64,000 nt of DNA. Origin: Egicoccus sp. AB-alg2 (lineage in GTDB: Bacteria > Actinomycetota > Nitriliruptoria > Nitriliruptorales > Nitriliruptoraceae). This document shows, piece by piece, positions 35,881 through 45,324 of the stretch (its first letter is position 1; every line of letters starts with the position of its first letter). The position numbers and the translations under genes are program-made. The DNA lies in NCBI RefSeq assembly GCF_041821065.1, contig NZ_JBGUAX010000008.1, positions 1 through 64,000 of the forward strand. Reading direction: 5' to 3'. The notes beneath the pieces were generated by a model. It was given only the letters and a program-made list of their open reading frames with translations. It made no database searches and was not told the DNA's origin.

Positions 35881-36636
35881 GTGGGTCTCGAGCTGACGGT
35901 GCTGGGTTGTGCTGGCTCGCACACCGGTCCGGGCCGGGCGTGCTCCGGGTACCTGGTGACGGCGGACGACACCCGGCTGCTGGTCGACTGCGGCAACGGG
36001 TCGACCGCGAACCTGCAGCGCTTCGCGAGGTTCGACCAGCTCGACGCGGTCCTGGTCACCCATCGGCACGTCGACCACTGCATCGACCTGATCGGCATGT
36101 ACTACGGGCTGCGCTTCCACCGCGAAGGTGCGCGACGCATCGACCTGTACGCGGCCGCCGAGGTGGTCGACACCCTGACCGGGTTGCTGTCGTCGGACTC
36201 GGCCCTGGGCTTCCACGAGGTCTTCGACGTGCACGAGGTGGCCGGCGGCGACCACGTCGAGGTGGGGCCGCTGCAGCTGTCGTTCGCGGACAGCGTGCAT
36301 CCCGTGCCGACGGTGTCCGTGGCCGTCCAGCACGGCGGGCGCCGACTGGTGTACTCCGCGGACTCGGCGGGCGGCCCGGCGCTGGTGGACCTGGCGCGCG
36401 GCGCCGACCTGTTCCTGTGCGAGGCGACCTGGCAGGGCGACCCCGGCGATCATCCGCCCGACATGCACCTCACCGCCCGCGGCGCCGCCGAGGTCGCCGA
36501 CCGTGCCGAGGTGCGGCGGCTCGTGCTGACCCACGTGCTCGGGTCGCTCGACCCGCACCGCTCGGTGGAGGAGGCCGCGCGCGTGACCGGCATCCCGGTC
36601 GAGGCCGCCATGGACCTGCGCACCTGGGCGCTCTGA
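35881..36636 (+). CDS. MBL-fold metallo-hydrolase, Rv1339-like
   Basis: A metallo-beta-lactamase-fold hydrolase of 251 residues with the zinc motif HRHVDH in LVTHRHVDHCIDLIG. Other metal-site pieces are the N-terminal TVLGCAGSHTGPGRACSGYLV, VYSADSAGG and a late LTHVLG. Its place between cysM and rph matches Rv1339 of mycobacteria, reported as an atypical cyclic-nucleotide phosphodiesterase; that role here is inference. GTG 35881 is favoured because GAGGGGAG lies about nine bases upstream; GTG 35872 is the alternative. Confidence 0.87.
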   Translation: MGLELTVLGCAGSHTGPGRACSGYLVTADDTRLLVDCGNGSTANLQRFARFDQLDAVLVTHRHVDHCIDLIGMYYGLRFHREGARRIDLYAAAEVVDTLTGLLSSDSALGFHEVFDVHEVAGGDHVEVGPLQLSFADSVHPVPTVSVAVQHGGRRLVYSADSAGGPALVDLARGADLFLCEATWQGDPGDHPPDMHLTARGAAEVADRAEVRRLVLTHVLGSLDPHRSVEEAARVTGIPVEAAMDLRTWAL

Positions 36637-36744
36637 CGGACAACGCAGGGCACGCGGACCGGAAACCGGGCGGCCGTCTGGCCTCGCGCCTATCTTCCCT
36701 CCGTCTACGCGCCAAGGGGTGGCGCGGGGGGAGGACTCGACGTC

Positions 36745-37656
36745 GTGAAGCGCATGCTGCTGGCCGCCCTGGCGGCCGTGATGATGATCGCCGGCGCGCT
36801 GCCGGCCGCGGCGATCACCCAGGGAACGCCCGACGGCAACCGGCACCCGATGGTCGGTCAGTTGTTCTTCCACGTGCCGGACGACCCGGACCCGCGGTTC
36901 ACGACGCCGGGCGCCTGGTACTCGTGCACGGGCACCCAGATCTCGGCGACCGTCGTCCTGACCGCGGGGCACTGCACCTGGGCGGTCGGTCTCGACGGCG
37001 AGTCCACCCTGCCGGACGGCGTGGGTGGCAACGACGTCTGGATCACGTTCTCGGAGGTCCCGAACCTCGACGACATCCTCGCCCCGAGCCTGTCCTTCGA
37101 CGGCGACAACCAGGCCCGCTACGAGACCTGGTCGGAGGCGCTGGAGGCGGATCCCACCTGGCACCGTGGCACGGCGCAGTCGCACCCCGACTACGACGAC
37201 CGCAGCTTCTTCCTCGCCGACGTCGGCGTGGTCGTCCTGCACGAGCCGATCGAACGTGACGCCTATGGCGAACTGCCCGAGGTGGGCTACCTCGACCGCG
37301 TCAAGGCCGACCGCACGCACGACAAGCTGTTCACCCCGGTCGGCTACGGCGTGCAGTCGCTCGTCCCGGTCTACGACCCGGGCGGCACGCGGCAGTTCTC
37401 CACCTCGAAGCTGATCGACGTCCGCGGCACCCACGGGATTCCCGCCGGCGTCGCGGCCAAGTTCACCAACAACCTCGGCAAGAAGCACACGGGGGGCGCC
37501 TGCAGCGGTGACTCCGGCGGACCGCTGTTCGAGCAGGGCAGCTTCCTGATCGGTGCGATCACCTCGTACGGCATCAGCCCGTGCATCGGCAACGACGGTG
37601 CCTACCGCATCGACAAGACGCTCGACCTGGCGTGGATCGGGACGTTCCTCGACTGA
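36745..37656 (+). CDS. Secreted trypsin-like serine protease (S1 family)
   Basis: An exported protease of 303 residues. A signal peptide ([20 protein letters not shown]) is followed by a chymotrypsin-fold domain with His in VVLTAGHC, Asp in [12 protein letters not shown] and Ser in [13 protein letters not shown]. The start is GTG at 36745 with a GGGGGGAGG stretch upstream. It interrupts the metallo-hydrolase/rph/rdgB order seen in mycobacteria and is followed by its own terminator, so it looks like an independent insertion in this neighbourhood. Confidence 0.93.
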   Translation: MKRMLLAALAAVMMIAGALPAAAITQGTPDGNRHPMVGQLFFHVPDDPDPRFTTPGAWYSCTGTQISATVVLTAGHCTWAVGLDGESTLPDGVGGNDVWITFSEVPNLDDILAPSLSFDGDNQARYETWSEALEADPTWHRGTAQSHPDYDDRSFFLADVGVVVLHEPIERDAYGELPEVGYLDRVKADRTHDKLFTPVGYGVQSLVPVYDPGGTRQFSTSKLIDVRGTHGIPAGVAAKFTNNLGKKHTGGACSGDSGGPLFEQGSFLIGAITSYGISPCIGNDGAYRIDKTLDLAWIGTFLD

Positions 37657-37680
37657 GGACGCCCGTGCCAGGAGCACACC

Positions 37681-37708
37681 CCGACGGCCGCCTCCGGGCG
37701 GCCGTCGG
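37681..37708. terminator. 12-bp stem hairpin after the trypsin-like gene
   Basis: CCGACGGCCGCC at 37681-37692 is perfectly complementary to 37697-37708 with the loop TCCG. It lies 25 bp after the protease stop and 54 bp before rph, in the right place for an intrinsic terminator. Confidence 0.65.
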
Positions 37709-37762
37709 TCGTCGCAGGGGGGCAGTAGCGTTGCGGCCCACGCCCCGACGCCTGGAGCCCCC

Positions 37763-38527
37763 GTGCACACCGAGCCACCCGCGGCCAGCGACACCGCCAC
37801 CTCGGTGCCGGCCCGTCCCGACGGTCGCGCCGCCGACGAACTGCGGCCGGTGTCCCTGGAGGTGGGGGTACAGCGCAACCCGGCGGGGTCCGCGGCCATC
37901 GGGTTCGGCGGAACCCGCGTGCTGTGCGCCGCGTCGGTCGAGGACGGTGCGCCACGCTTCCGCGAACGGCGCGGCTGGGTCACCGCCGAGTACGCCATGC
38001 TGCCCGGCTCGACGACCGACCGGTCGCGTCGTGAGCGCAACGGCCCCGGCGGCCGCTCCAAGGAGATCGAGCGGCTCATCGGCCGCTCGCTGCGCAGCGT
38101 CGTCGACCTCGACGCGCTGCCCGACGTGACGGTGACGGTCGACTGCGACGTCCTGGAGGCAGACGGCGGCACGCGCACCGCCGCCATCACCGGCGGCTGG
38201 GTCGCGCTCGCCCAGGCGCTGCGGGCCCGCGGCTGGGACCGCCACCTCGTCGGCCAGGTCGCGGCCGTGTCGGTCGGCATCGTCGACGGGCAGCCGGTCC
38301 TGGACCTGCCCTACGTCGAGGACGTACGCGCCGAGGTGGACATGAACGTGGTGGCGACCGCCGACGGCCGTCTCGTCGAGGTGCAGGGCACCGCCGAGGG
38401 CGCGCCGTTCGACCGTGAGCAGCTCGACCGGCTGCTCGACCTCGCCATCGCCGGCTGCGAGGAGCTGTTCGCCCGCCAGCGCGCGGCGCTGGACGGGGGC
38501 GCCGCGGTGGACGGGGGTGCGGCGTGA
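37763..38527 (+). CDS. rph: Ribonuclease PH
   Basis: A phosphorolytic 3'-5' exoribonuclease that trims tRNA 3' ends; 254 residues. The blocks [94 protein letters not shown] and [16 protein letters not shown] span the whole domain. The GTG at 37763 has GGAG six bases upstream. It overlaps rdgB by four bases (GTGA), so the two are translationally coupled. Confidence 0.95.
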   Translation: MHTEPPAASDTATSVPARPDGRAADELRPVSLEVGVQRNPAGSAAIGFGGTRVLCAASVEDGAPRFRERRGWVTAEYAMLPGSTTDRSRRERNGPGGRSKEIERLIGRSLRSVVDLDALPDVTVTVDCDVLEADGGTRTAAITGGWVALAQALRARGWDRHLVGQVAAVSVGIVDGQPVLDLPYVEDVRAEVDMNVVATADGRLVEVQGTAEGAPFDREQLDRLLDLAIAGCEELFARQRAALDGGAAVDGGAA

Positions 38528-39129
38528 CCCGCCGCCTCGTGGCCGCGACCGCGAACGCGCACAAGCTCGCGGAGATCCAGGCCCTGCTCGACCACCTCGA
38601 CGTCGAGGTGGTCGCGATGCAGGCGCTGGGCGTGCCCAGCCCACCCGAGGACGCAGAGACGTTCGAGGGCAACGCGCTGATCAAGGCCCGCGCCTGCCAC
38701 GCGGCGACCGGCCTGCCCGCGATCGCCGACGACTCCGGCCTGGAGGTCGACGCACTCGGCGGCGAGCCCGGGGTCCGCTCGGCGCGGTACGCCGGCGAGC
38801 AGGGCGACGACGCCGCCAACAACGCCAAGCTCGTGGCGGCGCTGCGCGACGTGCCGCCGCCGCGCCGCACCGCCCGGTTCGTGTCGGCGGTCGCGTTCGT
38901 GGCCGCCGACGGCACGGAGCACGTCGTGCGGGGCACGATGGAGGGCCACGTCGTCGACCGGCCCCGTGGCGGCAACGGCTTCGGCTACGACCCCTACTTC
39001 GTCGGTGACGACGGCGACGGCCGCACCAACGCCGAGCTGAGTCCGGAGGAGAAGAACGCGCGCAGCCACCGCGGTGCGGCGTTCCGCGCCATCGTCCCGG
39101 CGCTCGCGCAGGCCTTCGCCGACGCCTGA
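38524..39129 (+). CDS. rdgB: Non-canonical purine NTP pyrophosphatase (RdgB/HAM1)
   Basis: Hydrolyses dITP, XTP and related nucleotides to keep them out of DNA; 201 residues. Recognised by [68 protein letters not shown] and [20 protein letters not shown]. The start GTG overlaps the rph stop. The rph-rdgB pair is conserved widely in Actinobacteria. Confidence 0.96.
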   Translation: MTRRLVAATANAHKLAEIQALLDHLDVEVVAMQALGVPSPPEDAETFEGNALIKARACHAATGLPAIADDSGLEVDALGGEPGVRSARYAGEQGDDAANNAKLVAALRDVPPPRRTARFVSAVAFVAADGTEHVVRGTMEGHVVDRPRGGNGFGYDPYFVGDDGDGRTNAELSPEEKNARSHRGAAFRAIVPALAQAFADA

Positions 39130-39154
39130 CGCGCGAGGGCCGGTGCCAGGCACG

Positions 39155-39847
39155 TCAGGTCCGGTGCAGGCCGGTCTCGTGTGCGATGAGCGCCAACTGG
39201 ACCCGGTCGCGGGCGGCGAGCTTCGTCATCGCGCGGCCCACGTGGGTCTTGGCCGTGGCCGGGCTCATGTGCAGTTGCCGGCCGATCTCGACGTTGTTCA
39301 TCCCGCGACCGACGAGCGCGACCACCTCGCGTTCCCGGTCGGTCAGCACCGCCAGCCGCTCGACACCCGACGGCCGCTGCGCCGCGTGCTCGCGGAGGGC
39401 GGCGATGACCCGGGTCGTCACGGTGGGTGAGAGCAGCCCGTCGCCGGCCACGGCGACGTGCACGGCACGGCGCAGCTCCTCGGGTTCGACGTCCTTCAAC
39501 AGGAAGCCGCTGGCGCCGGCCTCGATGGCGTCGACGATGTACTCGTCGAACTCGTAGGTCGTCAGCACCACGATCCGGACGCCGGCGAGGGAAGGCTCCG
39601 CCAGTATCCGCCGGGTGGCCTCGATCCCGTCGACCTCCGGCATGCGGACGTCCATCAGCACGACGTCGGGCCGGTGCAGGCGGGTGAGGTCGACGGCCCG
39701 GGCGCCGTCGTCCGCCTCGGCCACCACGCGGATCGCCGGATCGCGTTCCAGGACGAGCCGGAAGCCGGCACGGACCAGGGTCTGGTCGTCCGCGAGCAGC
39801 ACCCTCACCGGGCGAGGGTCGGTGCTCCCGTCGTGTGCGGGGCTCAT
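39155..39847 (-). CDS. NarL/LuxR-family response regulator
   Basis: A two-component response regulator of 230 residues. The receiver domain has acidic residues in VLLADDQTLVRAG, the phosphorylated Asp in DVVLMDVRMPEVDG, Thr in VVLTTYE and Lys in GFLLKDVEPEEL. The C-terminal LuxR-type HTH covers LTDREREVVALVGRGMNNVEIGRQLHMSPATAKTHVGRAMTKL. It overlaps the histidine kinase gene by four bases. Its target genes are not known; the divergent cupredoxin operon is one possibility. Confidence 0.94.
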   Translation of the reverse strand: MSPAHDGSTDPRPVRVLLADDQTLVRAGFRLVLERDPAIRVVAEADDGARAVDLTRLHRPDVVLMDVRMPEVDGIEATRRILAEPSLAGVRIVVLTTYEFDEYIVDAIEAGASGFLLKDVEPEELRRAVHVAVAGDGLLSPTVTTRVIAALREHAAQRPSGVERLAVLTDREREVVALVGRGMNNVEIGRQLHMSPATAKTHVGRAMTKLAARDRVQLALIAHETGLHRT

Positions 39848-41046
39848 CGGCCGTCCTCTCCGGTGGGCAGCGCGGCCACGACGCGGTAGCCGCCCGCGCC
39901 GGCCGCACCGGCGGAGAACGTCCCGCCGAGTGCCTGCGCCCGCTCGCGCATGCCGACGATGCCGAACCCCCCGGGCGTCGCCCCGGCCGCGCCGGGCCCG
40001 ATGCCGTCGTCCTCCACCTCGAGGTGCAGCGCCGTCCGGGCGAAGCGCAGCCGGACGGTCGCCTTCGACGCGCGGGCGTGCCGGATCACGTTGGTGAGGG
40101 CCTCCTGGACGATCCGGTAGGCGGTCAGCTCCACCGCGGCGGGCAACGTCCGGACTTCGCCGGCCGTGACGACGTCGACGGCGACGCCGGCGTCGGCGGC
40201 ATTGCCCACGAGCGTGTCGAGGTCGGACAGGTCGGGCGCCACCGCGCGGGGCGCCGCCTCTCCTTCCGAACGCAGCACCTCGATCGTCGCGCCGAGCTGG
40301 TGCATTGCCTCTTGGGCCGCGGCGCGCATCGAGCGCAGGGCCCGATGGGCCTCGCCGTCCTCGTCGAGGCCGTCCGCGGCGGCACCGGCCTGGACGGCGA
40401 TCGCGGTGATGGTGTGGGCGAGCACGTCGTGCAGTTCGCGTGCCACGCGCAGGCGCTCGGCGGTCAGCTGCGCGCGGGTCTCCAGCTGCTGTTCGACCGC
40501 CAGGGCACGCAGCCGTTCCTGGGCCTCCCGGCGCAGCAGGCGCCGGGTCCGGGTCCCCTCGCCCAGCAGCACGACGAGCACCAGCAGCGACACCGTCACG
40601 ACGACCAGCAACGGGTGTTCACGGTCGACCAGCAGCCGGTACCCGGCACTGCTGGCGACCGCCAGGGACAGCACGGCGAGGGCCGGGCCACGGTGGCCCT
40701 CGGCCATCGCGCCGTACAGCGCCGCCATGAGCAGGGGCAGCTCCGCGCCGCCGGCGTAGCCGAGCCGCAGGTAGACGGCCACCAGGACGGTGACACCGAC
40801 CAGCACGAGGACGGGTCGGGACCGTCGCGACAGCAGCAGGACGCCCGCCAGCACCAGCAGGCCGACCCCGAGCAGGTCCGGGTCGCGCGGCGTGGGCTCG
40901 GCCGACCAGACCTGGACGACGACCGCGGCGGCGGTGGCCGTCAGCGCCACCAGGACGTCCAGCAGGTCGGGCCGGGGGACGGCCAGCAGCGGGCGGACGG
41001 CGCCGACGAGGCGACCCTGTCCGACCGGTGCGGCGTGCTGCTCCAC
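39844..41046 (-). CDS. Sensor histidine kinase (HisKA_3/NarX type)
   Basis: A membrane histidine kinase of 400 residues. The first 190 residues hold several membrane segments (LLDVLVALTATAAAVVVQVW, LLGVGLLVLAGVLLLS, VLVLVGVTVLVAVYL, HPLLVVVTVSLLVLVVLLG). The HisKA_3 dimerisation motif LRVARELHDVLAHTITAIAVQAG carries the phosphorylated His, and the ATPase part ends with VEDDGIGPGAAG and GFGIVGMRERAQALGG. The GTG at 41046 is preceded by AGGAGG. No large extracellular sensor domain is present, so it may sense the membrane. Confidence 0.92.
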   Translation of the reverse strand: MEQHAAPVGQGRLVGAVRPLLAVPRPDLLDVLVALTATAAAVVVQVWSAEPTPRDPDLLGVGLLVLAGVLLLSRRSRPVLVLVGVTVLVAVYLRLGYAGGAELPLLMAALYGAMAEGHRGPALAVLSLAVASSAGYRLLVDREHPLLVVVTVSLLVLVVLLGEGTRTRRLLRREAQERLRALAVEQQLETRAQLTAERLRVARELHDVLAHTITAIAVQAGAAADGLDEDGEAHRALRSMRAAAQEAMHQLGATIEVLRSEGEAAPRAVAPDLSDLDTLVGNAADAGVAVDVVTAGEVRTLPAAVELTAYRIVQEALTNVIRHARASKATVRLRFARTALHLEVEDDGIGPGAAGATPGGFGIVGMRERAQALGGTFSAGAAGAGGYRVVAALPTGEDGR

Positions 41047-41308
41047 GGTGCCTCCTGCGGCGCCGTCCGTGACCGGCACCGCCCGCAGCAGGCTACGCCC
41101 CGGACAGCGCGGCCCGCGTCCTCCCGGCGGCGTGGACGGCCTACACCCAGCGGCGTACGCCGCCGCCCCACGAGGAACGTCCGGCGCCACCCCGCGATGC
41201 CTTCCGGCTACGCCGGATCGCCGAGGCAGGTCGCGCTTCCCGGCCGACGGCAGCGGCGTGGCGGCTTCGTAGCGTCATCCACCGTGACGCGACCCAGGAG
41301 CCATCGTC

Positions 41309-41692
41309 ATGTCGATCCATCCGTCCCGTTCCCGCCTACTGCCCGTGATGCTGGCCGCTGCGGGCCTGCTCGTTGGCTGCGGCGCCGCCGCGTCCACCTC
41401 GGACGAGCCGGGTGCGTCCGCTGGCGGCGACGCCCCCTCGGTGGACGCCGCCGCGACCGTGTCCGTCGTCGACAACACCTTCGAGCCCGGCACCGTGGCG
41501 GTGACCGCCGGCGAGACGGTCGTCTGGACGTGGGAGGGCAACGCACCGCACGACGTCAGTGGCGACGGGTTCGCCAGCGACGTGCGACGCGCCGGCACCT
41601 TCACCCACACGTTCGAGCGCCCGGGCACCTACGAGTACGTCTGCACGCTGCACGCCGGCATGACCGGGGTCGTCGAGGTGGCCGACGCATGA
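41309..41692 (+). CDS. Cupredoxin (plastocyanin/azurin-like) lipoprotein
   Basis: A small blue-copper protein of 127 residues. A lipoprotein signal peptide ends in LLVGC with Cys24 as lipidation site. An Ala/Ser-rich linker leads to a cupredoxin domain with copper ligands His81 (APHDVSG), Cys112, His115 and Met118 (YVCTLHAGM). It probably carries electrons outside the membrane. The ATG of the next gene overlaps its stop (ATGA). The upstream 262-bp gap to the histidine kinase shows no gene. Confidence 0.9.
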   Translation: MSIHPSRSRLLPVMLAAAGLLVGCGAAASTSDEPGASAGGDAPSVDAAATVSVVDNTFEPGTVAVTAGETVVWTWEGNAPHDVSGDGFASDVRRAGTFTHTFERPGTYEYVCTLHAGMTGVVEVADA

Positions 41693-42081
41693 GACGGATG
41701 ACGGGCCTGACCATCGCGCTCGCGGCCGTCGCGGCGGGGGTGCTGACGCAGGCGATCCTGGCCGGCGGGTTCCTCGGCGGTGCCGGGGGCGCCCGCATCG
41801 GCCACGCGTTCGTGGGCTTCCTGCTGCCCTGTGTCGCGCTGGTCCCGGCGGTGCTCGCGTTCGTCGAGCGCGGCCGGCGGGACGTGCCCGGCTGGGCGGT
41901 CATCGGCGCGGCCGCGCTGCCAGTGCTCCTCTGGATCCAGAACACCCTCGGGCACCTGCCGTTCGCGCCCGCGACGGCGATCCACGTGCCGCTCGGGGTG
42001 TCGTTGTTCGGGTTGAGCGTCGCCCTGACGATCGTCTCGGCGCGCGCCACCGAACGGACCGGCACCGACGTGGGGCGCTGA
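41689..42081 (+). CDS. Four-helix membrane protein coupled to the cupredoxin
   Basis: A 130-residue integral membrane protein of unknown function with four predicted helices ([80 protein letters not shown]) and histidines near helix ends (GHAFVG, LGHLPF, IHVPLG) that could bind heme or metal. The four-base overlap with the cupredoxin gene suggests that the two proteins work together. Confidence 0.78.
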   Translation: MRRMTGLTIALAAVAAGVLTQAILAGGFLGGAGGARIGHAFVGFLLPCVALVPAVLAFVERGRRDVPGWAVIGAAALPVLLWIQNTLGHLPFAPATAIHVPLGVSLFGLSVALTIVSARATERTGTDVGR

Positions 42082-42121
42082 CGTCGGCCCGGTCGGGGCG
42101 GTGCTCGGCCCCGGTCGGGTG

Positions 42122-42496
42122 TCAGCGCAGCGAGTCCTCTAGGTCGCGCACGGCCTGGTTGGCGAGCTCGAGCTGGTCCTGGTCGGGACGGTCGCCCAGC
42201 GCCATCAGCGACGCGACCGCCCGGTCGGCGGTGTCCGGCTCGAGGGCGAAGCCGCCCCGGTCGATCCGGTCCATGCCCATCGCGGGGCGGGTGGCCGGCT
42301 CGCCACCGTCGATGCCCATCCGGTCCATGATCCGGTCGAGACGGCCGGCGAGCTCGCGCCAGCCGGAGTCGGCGTGCTCGTCGTCGGCGCCGTTGCGGGA
42401 GGCGAGCTCGCGCGACTCGCGCAGGACCTGCACGATCTGGAAGTCCTGCGTGAAGCGCATGGACTCCTCCGGCAGCGGCTTGCGGTCGTCGGCCAT
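42122..42496 (-). CDS. Hypothetical protein
   Basis: A 124-residue acidic, soluble protein that I do not recognise. It begins [31 protein letters not shown], contains the helical stretch [20 protein letters not shown] and ends with [11 protein letters not shown]-like and [14 protein letters not shown] helices. The ATG at 42496 follows a strong GGAGGAG site. It diverges from the ABC exporter gene across 142 bp. Confidence 0.72.
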   Translation of the reverse strand: MADDRKPLPEESMRFTQDFQIVQVLRESRELASRNGADDEHADSGWRELAGRLDRIMDRMGIDGGEPATRPAMGMDRIDRGGFALEPDTADRAVASLMALGDRPDQDQLELANQAVRDLEDSLR

Positions 42497-42638
42497 GGCG
42501 GCTCCTCCTGTCCTCGTGCTCGCGACCGTGGCGGACGCTCCGACCACCCGCAAGCGCGTCCCGCCGACGGTCGGGCACCGCCGGAACGTCGCCTACCCTT
42601 GGCCGGCCCTGCTCCTGTCTCCCCACGGTGAACCGCCC

Positions 42639-44453
42639 GTGCCCGACGTCCTGCCCGCGCGCCCGCGGGGGCCCGCGCCGTTGCTGCGGCTGTGGCGCTA
42701 CGCGCGCCATCGCCGCCGACAGGCCGTGCTCGCCACGGTCGCGTCGGTGCTCAACACGCTCTTCGACATCGCGCCGCCGTACCTCATCGGCATGGCGGTG
42801 GACGTGGTGGTCGCCGGCGAGGGCTCGCTGATCGGGCGCTGGTTCGGTCTGACGGCCCAGCGCGACCAGCTCGTCGCCCTCGGCATCCTGACCGTCGTGG
42901 TGTGGGTCCTGGAGTCCGTCACCGACTACTGGGCCGACATCCTGTGGCGCAACCTCGCCCAGACGGTCGAGCACGAGCTGCGCGTGGACGCCTACGCGCA
43001 CGTCCAGTCGCTGGACCTCGCCGCGTTCGAGGACCGCAGCACCGGCGGGCTGCTGGCGATCCTCAACGACGACGTCAACCAGCTCGAGCGCTTCCTGGAC
43101 CACGGTGCGCTGCTGATCATCCACATCGCCACGTCGATGGTCGTGATCGGGGGCACCTACCTGGTGGTCGCGCCGGGGATCGGGCTGCTGGCCGTCCTGC
43201 CGGTCCCGCTGATCGTGTGGGGCTCGCTCCGTTTCCAGCGGCTGCTGGAACCGCGTTACGCCGACATCCGTGCCCGCGTCGGAATCCTCAACGGGTCGCT
43301 GGGCAACGCGCTGGGCGGCATCGCCACGATCAAGGCGTTCGGCGGGGAGCGGCGCGAGCTGGCCCGGATCACCCGCGAGTCGGACGACTACCGCTCGGCC
43401 AACCGGTCCGCGATCTGGCTGTCCAGCGCGTTCGTGCCGCTGATCCGGATGCCGATCCTGGCCGGCTTCACGGCGATCCTGATCGTGGGTGGGTTCCGGG
43501 TCCTGGACGGCAACCTCGACGTCGGCGTCTACACCGTCATGGTGTTCATGGTGCAGCGGCTGCTGTGGCCGCTGACCCGGTTGGGTGAGGTGCTGGACCA
43601 GTACCAGCGCGCCATGGCGTCCACCCGCCGGGTGCTCGACCTGCTCGCCGAGCCGCGCCACGTCGTCGGCGGCCGGCGTCCGCTCCCTCGGGCCCGCGGC
43701 GACGTCGACTTCGACGGCGTGCGGTTCGCCTACGCCAGCGGCGACGAGGTGCTGCGCGGCATCGACCTCCACGTCCCGGCCGGGCAGACGCATGCCATCG
43801 TCGGCGCGACCGGCGCCGGCAAGTCCACCGTCGTCAAGCTGCTCCTGCGGCTGTACGACGTCACCGCCGGCGCCGTCCGCCTCGACGGCATCGACGTGCG
43901 CGAGTTGCGGCTCGAGGACCTGCGCGGCGCGATCGGGCTCGTCAGCCAGGACGTGTTCCTGTTCCACGGCACCGTGCGCGAGAACCTGCTCTACGGCCGG
44001 CCGGACGCCACCGACGAGGAACTCGCCGAGGCGGCCCGGCTGGCCGAGGCCACCGAGTTCGTCGAGGCGCTGCCGGACGGGTACGACACCGTGGTCGGCG
44101 AGCGGGGCCAGAAGCTGTCCGGCGGTCAACGCCAGCGGTTGTCCATCGCGCGGGCGATCCTGCGGGACCCGCCGGTGCTGGTCCTCGACGAGGCCACTTC
44201 GGCCGTCGACAACGAGACCGAGGCGGCCATCCAGCGCTCGCTGGCCCGCGTGGCGCACGAGCGCACCACCATCGTGATCGCCCACCGGCTCTCCACGATC
44301 CGGCAGGCCGACCGCATCCACGTCCTGCACGACGGCGAGGTGGTGGAGGCGGGCAACCACGACGAACTGCTCGCCCTGGACGGGCGTTACGCCGCCCTGT
44401 GGCGGGTGCAGACCGGCGAGGCCGAGCCGACCCCCTCCACCCCCCACCCCTGA
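42639..44453 (+). CDS. ABC transporter, fused permease and ATPase (exporter type)
   Basis: A half-transporter of 604 residues. Six membrane helices fill about residues 20-330 and the nucleotide-binding domain follows: Walker [14 protein letters not shown]-loop [16 protein letters not shown], signature [16 protein letters not shown], Walker [10 protein letters not shown] and the H-loop IVIAHRLST. It resembles lipid or multidrug exporters of the MsbA/BmrA kind, but the cargo cannot be told from sequence. The start is GTG at 42639 with a weak ribosome binding site. Confidence 0.9.
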   Translation: MPDVLPARPRGPAPLLRLWRYARHRRRQAVLATVASVLNTLFDIAPPYLIGMAVDVVVAGEGSLIGRWFGLTAQRDQLVALGILTVVVWVLESVTDYWADILWRNLAQTVEHELRVDAYAHVQSLDLAAFEDRSTGGLLAILNDDVNQLERFLDHGALLIIHIATSMVVIGGTYLVVAPGIGLLAVLPVPLIVWGSLRFQRLLEPRYADIRARVGILNGSLGNALGGIATIKAFGGERRELARITRESDDYRSANRSAIWLSSAFVPLIRMPILAGFTAILIVGGFRVLDGNLDVGVYTVMVFMVQRLLWPLTRLGEVLDQYQRAMASTRRVLDLLAEPRHVVGGRRPLPRARGDVDFDGVRFAYASGDEVLRGIDLHVPAGQTHAIVGATGAGKSTVVKLLLRLYDVTAGAVRLDGIDVRELRLEDLRGAIGLVSQDVFLFHGTVRENLLYGRPDATDEELAEAARLAEATEFVEALPDGYDTVVGERGQKLSGGQRQRLSIARAILRDPPVLVLDEATSAVDNETEAAIQRSLARVAHERTTIVIAHRLSTIRQADRIHVLHDGEVVEAGNHDELLALDGRYAALWRVQTGEAEPTPSTPHP

Positions 44454-44478
44454 CCTGCCCCCGACCGGCGTCCGAGCC

Positions 44479-44526
44479 GATCTGCGGAGCAACCTGGGGT
44501 AGCAACACCCCGGTGTCGCTCCGCAC
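44479..44526 (+). repeat. Left 48-bp terminal inverted repeat of the DUF559 element
   Basis: It begins GATCTGCGGAGC and ends GTCGCTCCGCAC. It matches the complement of 45261-45308 at 39 of 48 positions without a gap, with identical ends of 12 and 8 bases. The arm is itself a near-palindrome (TGCGGAGC pairs with GCTCCGCA, and GGGGT with ACCCC), so it can form a hairpin. It starts 26 bp after the ABC transporter stop and might also act as its terminator. Confidence 0.85.
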
Positions 44527-44627
44527 GTCCGTCGCCAGCGTCGGTACATCTCACGAAGCAGCGGTTGTCCACAGGTGACGGGCGGCCGAGCGCACCGCTG
44601 GCGTGTCGACACACAACGCTGGCGGGC

Positions 44628-45216
44628 ATGTGGAAGAACTTCTTCGAGTACGCCGCCGACCACGACGGCCCGGTGCAGGCGCACGCCGCCGCAGCCGCGA
44701 CCGGTCTCACCGTCGGCCGCCTGCGCGCGCGGGCGCGCCGCGAAGGCTGGTGGACGCCGCCCGAAGTCCGCCATGTCTGTGACCATCGGCTGGCGGTGGT
44801 CTCGGCACCGAGGCTCGTGCGCGACCTCGCCGGCGGGATCACCCTCCATCGCCTGACGGCCCTGACGATCGACCTGGTGCAGCAGCGTCATCTGCGCCTC
44901 GAAGATCTCGCCCGCCTGCTCGCGCAGCAGAAGCGCTTCGAAGGTCGGCCGCTCGTCACCGCCGTCGTGGACCGGCTCGAGGCCAGCGGGCGCGTCGACT
45001 CCATTCCTGAGCTCCGGGCACGTGACCGTCTGGTCGAGGCGGGCATTCCGCTGGATCGTGGCCAGGTACGCGTGGTGTGTCTCGACGGGGTCCCGATCCA
45101 CTTCGACCTCGGCATCGCGGTGATCCGCTTCGGCATCGACATCCGACTTCCTCGCGCTGACGAGGGAGACGGTCCGGGAGCAGTCGCTGCGCTTCCTCGA
45201 TCGCCCCTGGCCTTGA
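44628..45216 (+). pseudogene. Decayed AbiEi-HTH/DUF559-type gene
   Basis: The remnant starts MWKNFFEYAADHDGPVQAHAAAAATGLTVGRLRARARREGWW, like actinobacterial proteins that join an AbiEi-type winged helix to a DUF559 nuclease domain. After GWWTPPE the central region of the family seems to be missing. VSAPRLVRDLAGGITLHRLTALTIDLVQQRHLRLEDLARLL and IPELRARDRLVEAGIPLDRGQ follow. The nuclease core breaks off after HFDLGIAVIRFGIDI. A family-like tail (DFLALTRETVREQ to FLDRPWP and TGA at 45214-45216) continues in another frame, so a second deletion removed the catalytic strand region. An open frame reaching 45392 exists but ends in non-family sequence. Confidence 0.7.
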
Positions 45217-45260
45217 TTCCCGTCGGCGCACGGTCGGCCCAGGAGCACACGTGCCGCCAA

Positions 45261-45308
45261 GTGCGGAGTGACACCCCTGGGTTCCCACCCCAGTTCGCTC
45301 CGCAGATC
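45261..45308 (-). repeat. Right 48-bp terminal inverted repeat of the DUF559 element
   Basis: It begins GTGCGGAGTGACACCCCTGG and ends GCTCCGCAGATC. It is the inverted partner of 44479-44526 (39 of 48 identical). Like the left arm it is a near-palindrome, with TGCGGAG pairing CTCCGCA and an inner CTGGG/CCCAG. It lies 16 bp past the stop of the minus-strand SDR gene. Confidence 0.85.
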
Positions 45309-45324
45309 CCGCGGCGAGGCGGGG

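Larger units (their letters stand above)
44479..45308 (+). mobile_element. Candidate 830-bp element: decayed DUF559-type gene within inverted repeats
   Basis: The two 48-bp inverted repeats enclose one gene remnant and nothing else, in the gap between two convergent genes. This is the layout of a small mobile unit. No transposase motif is present; the only candidate for mobility is the DUF559 (Vsr/PD-(D/E)XK-like) nuclease that the intact gene would encode. The mobile nature is inference. The alternative is two palindromic terminators that happen to flank a pseudogene. Confidence 0.5.

Noticed and set aside
44479-45308. The two 48-bp repeats as ordinary terminators only
   Set aside because: They can form hairpins and may terminate transcription, but 81 percent identity in inverted orientation over 48 bp is far more than two independent terminators would show.
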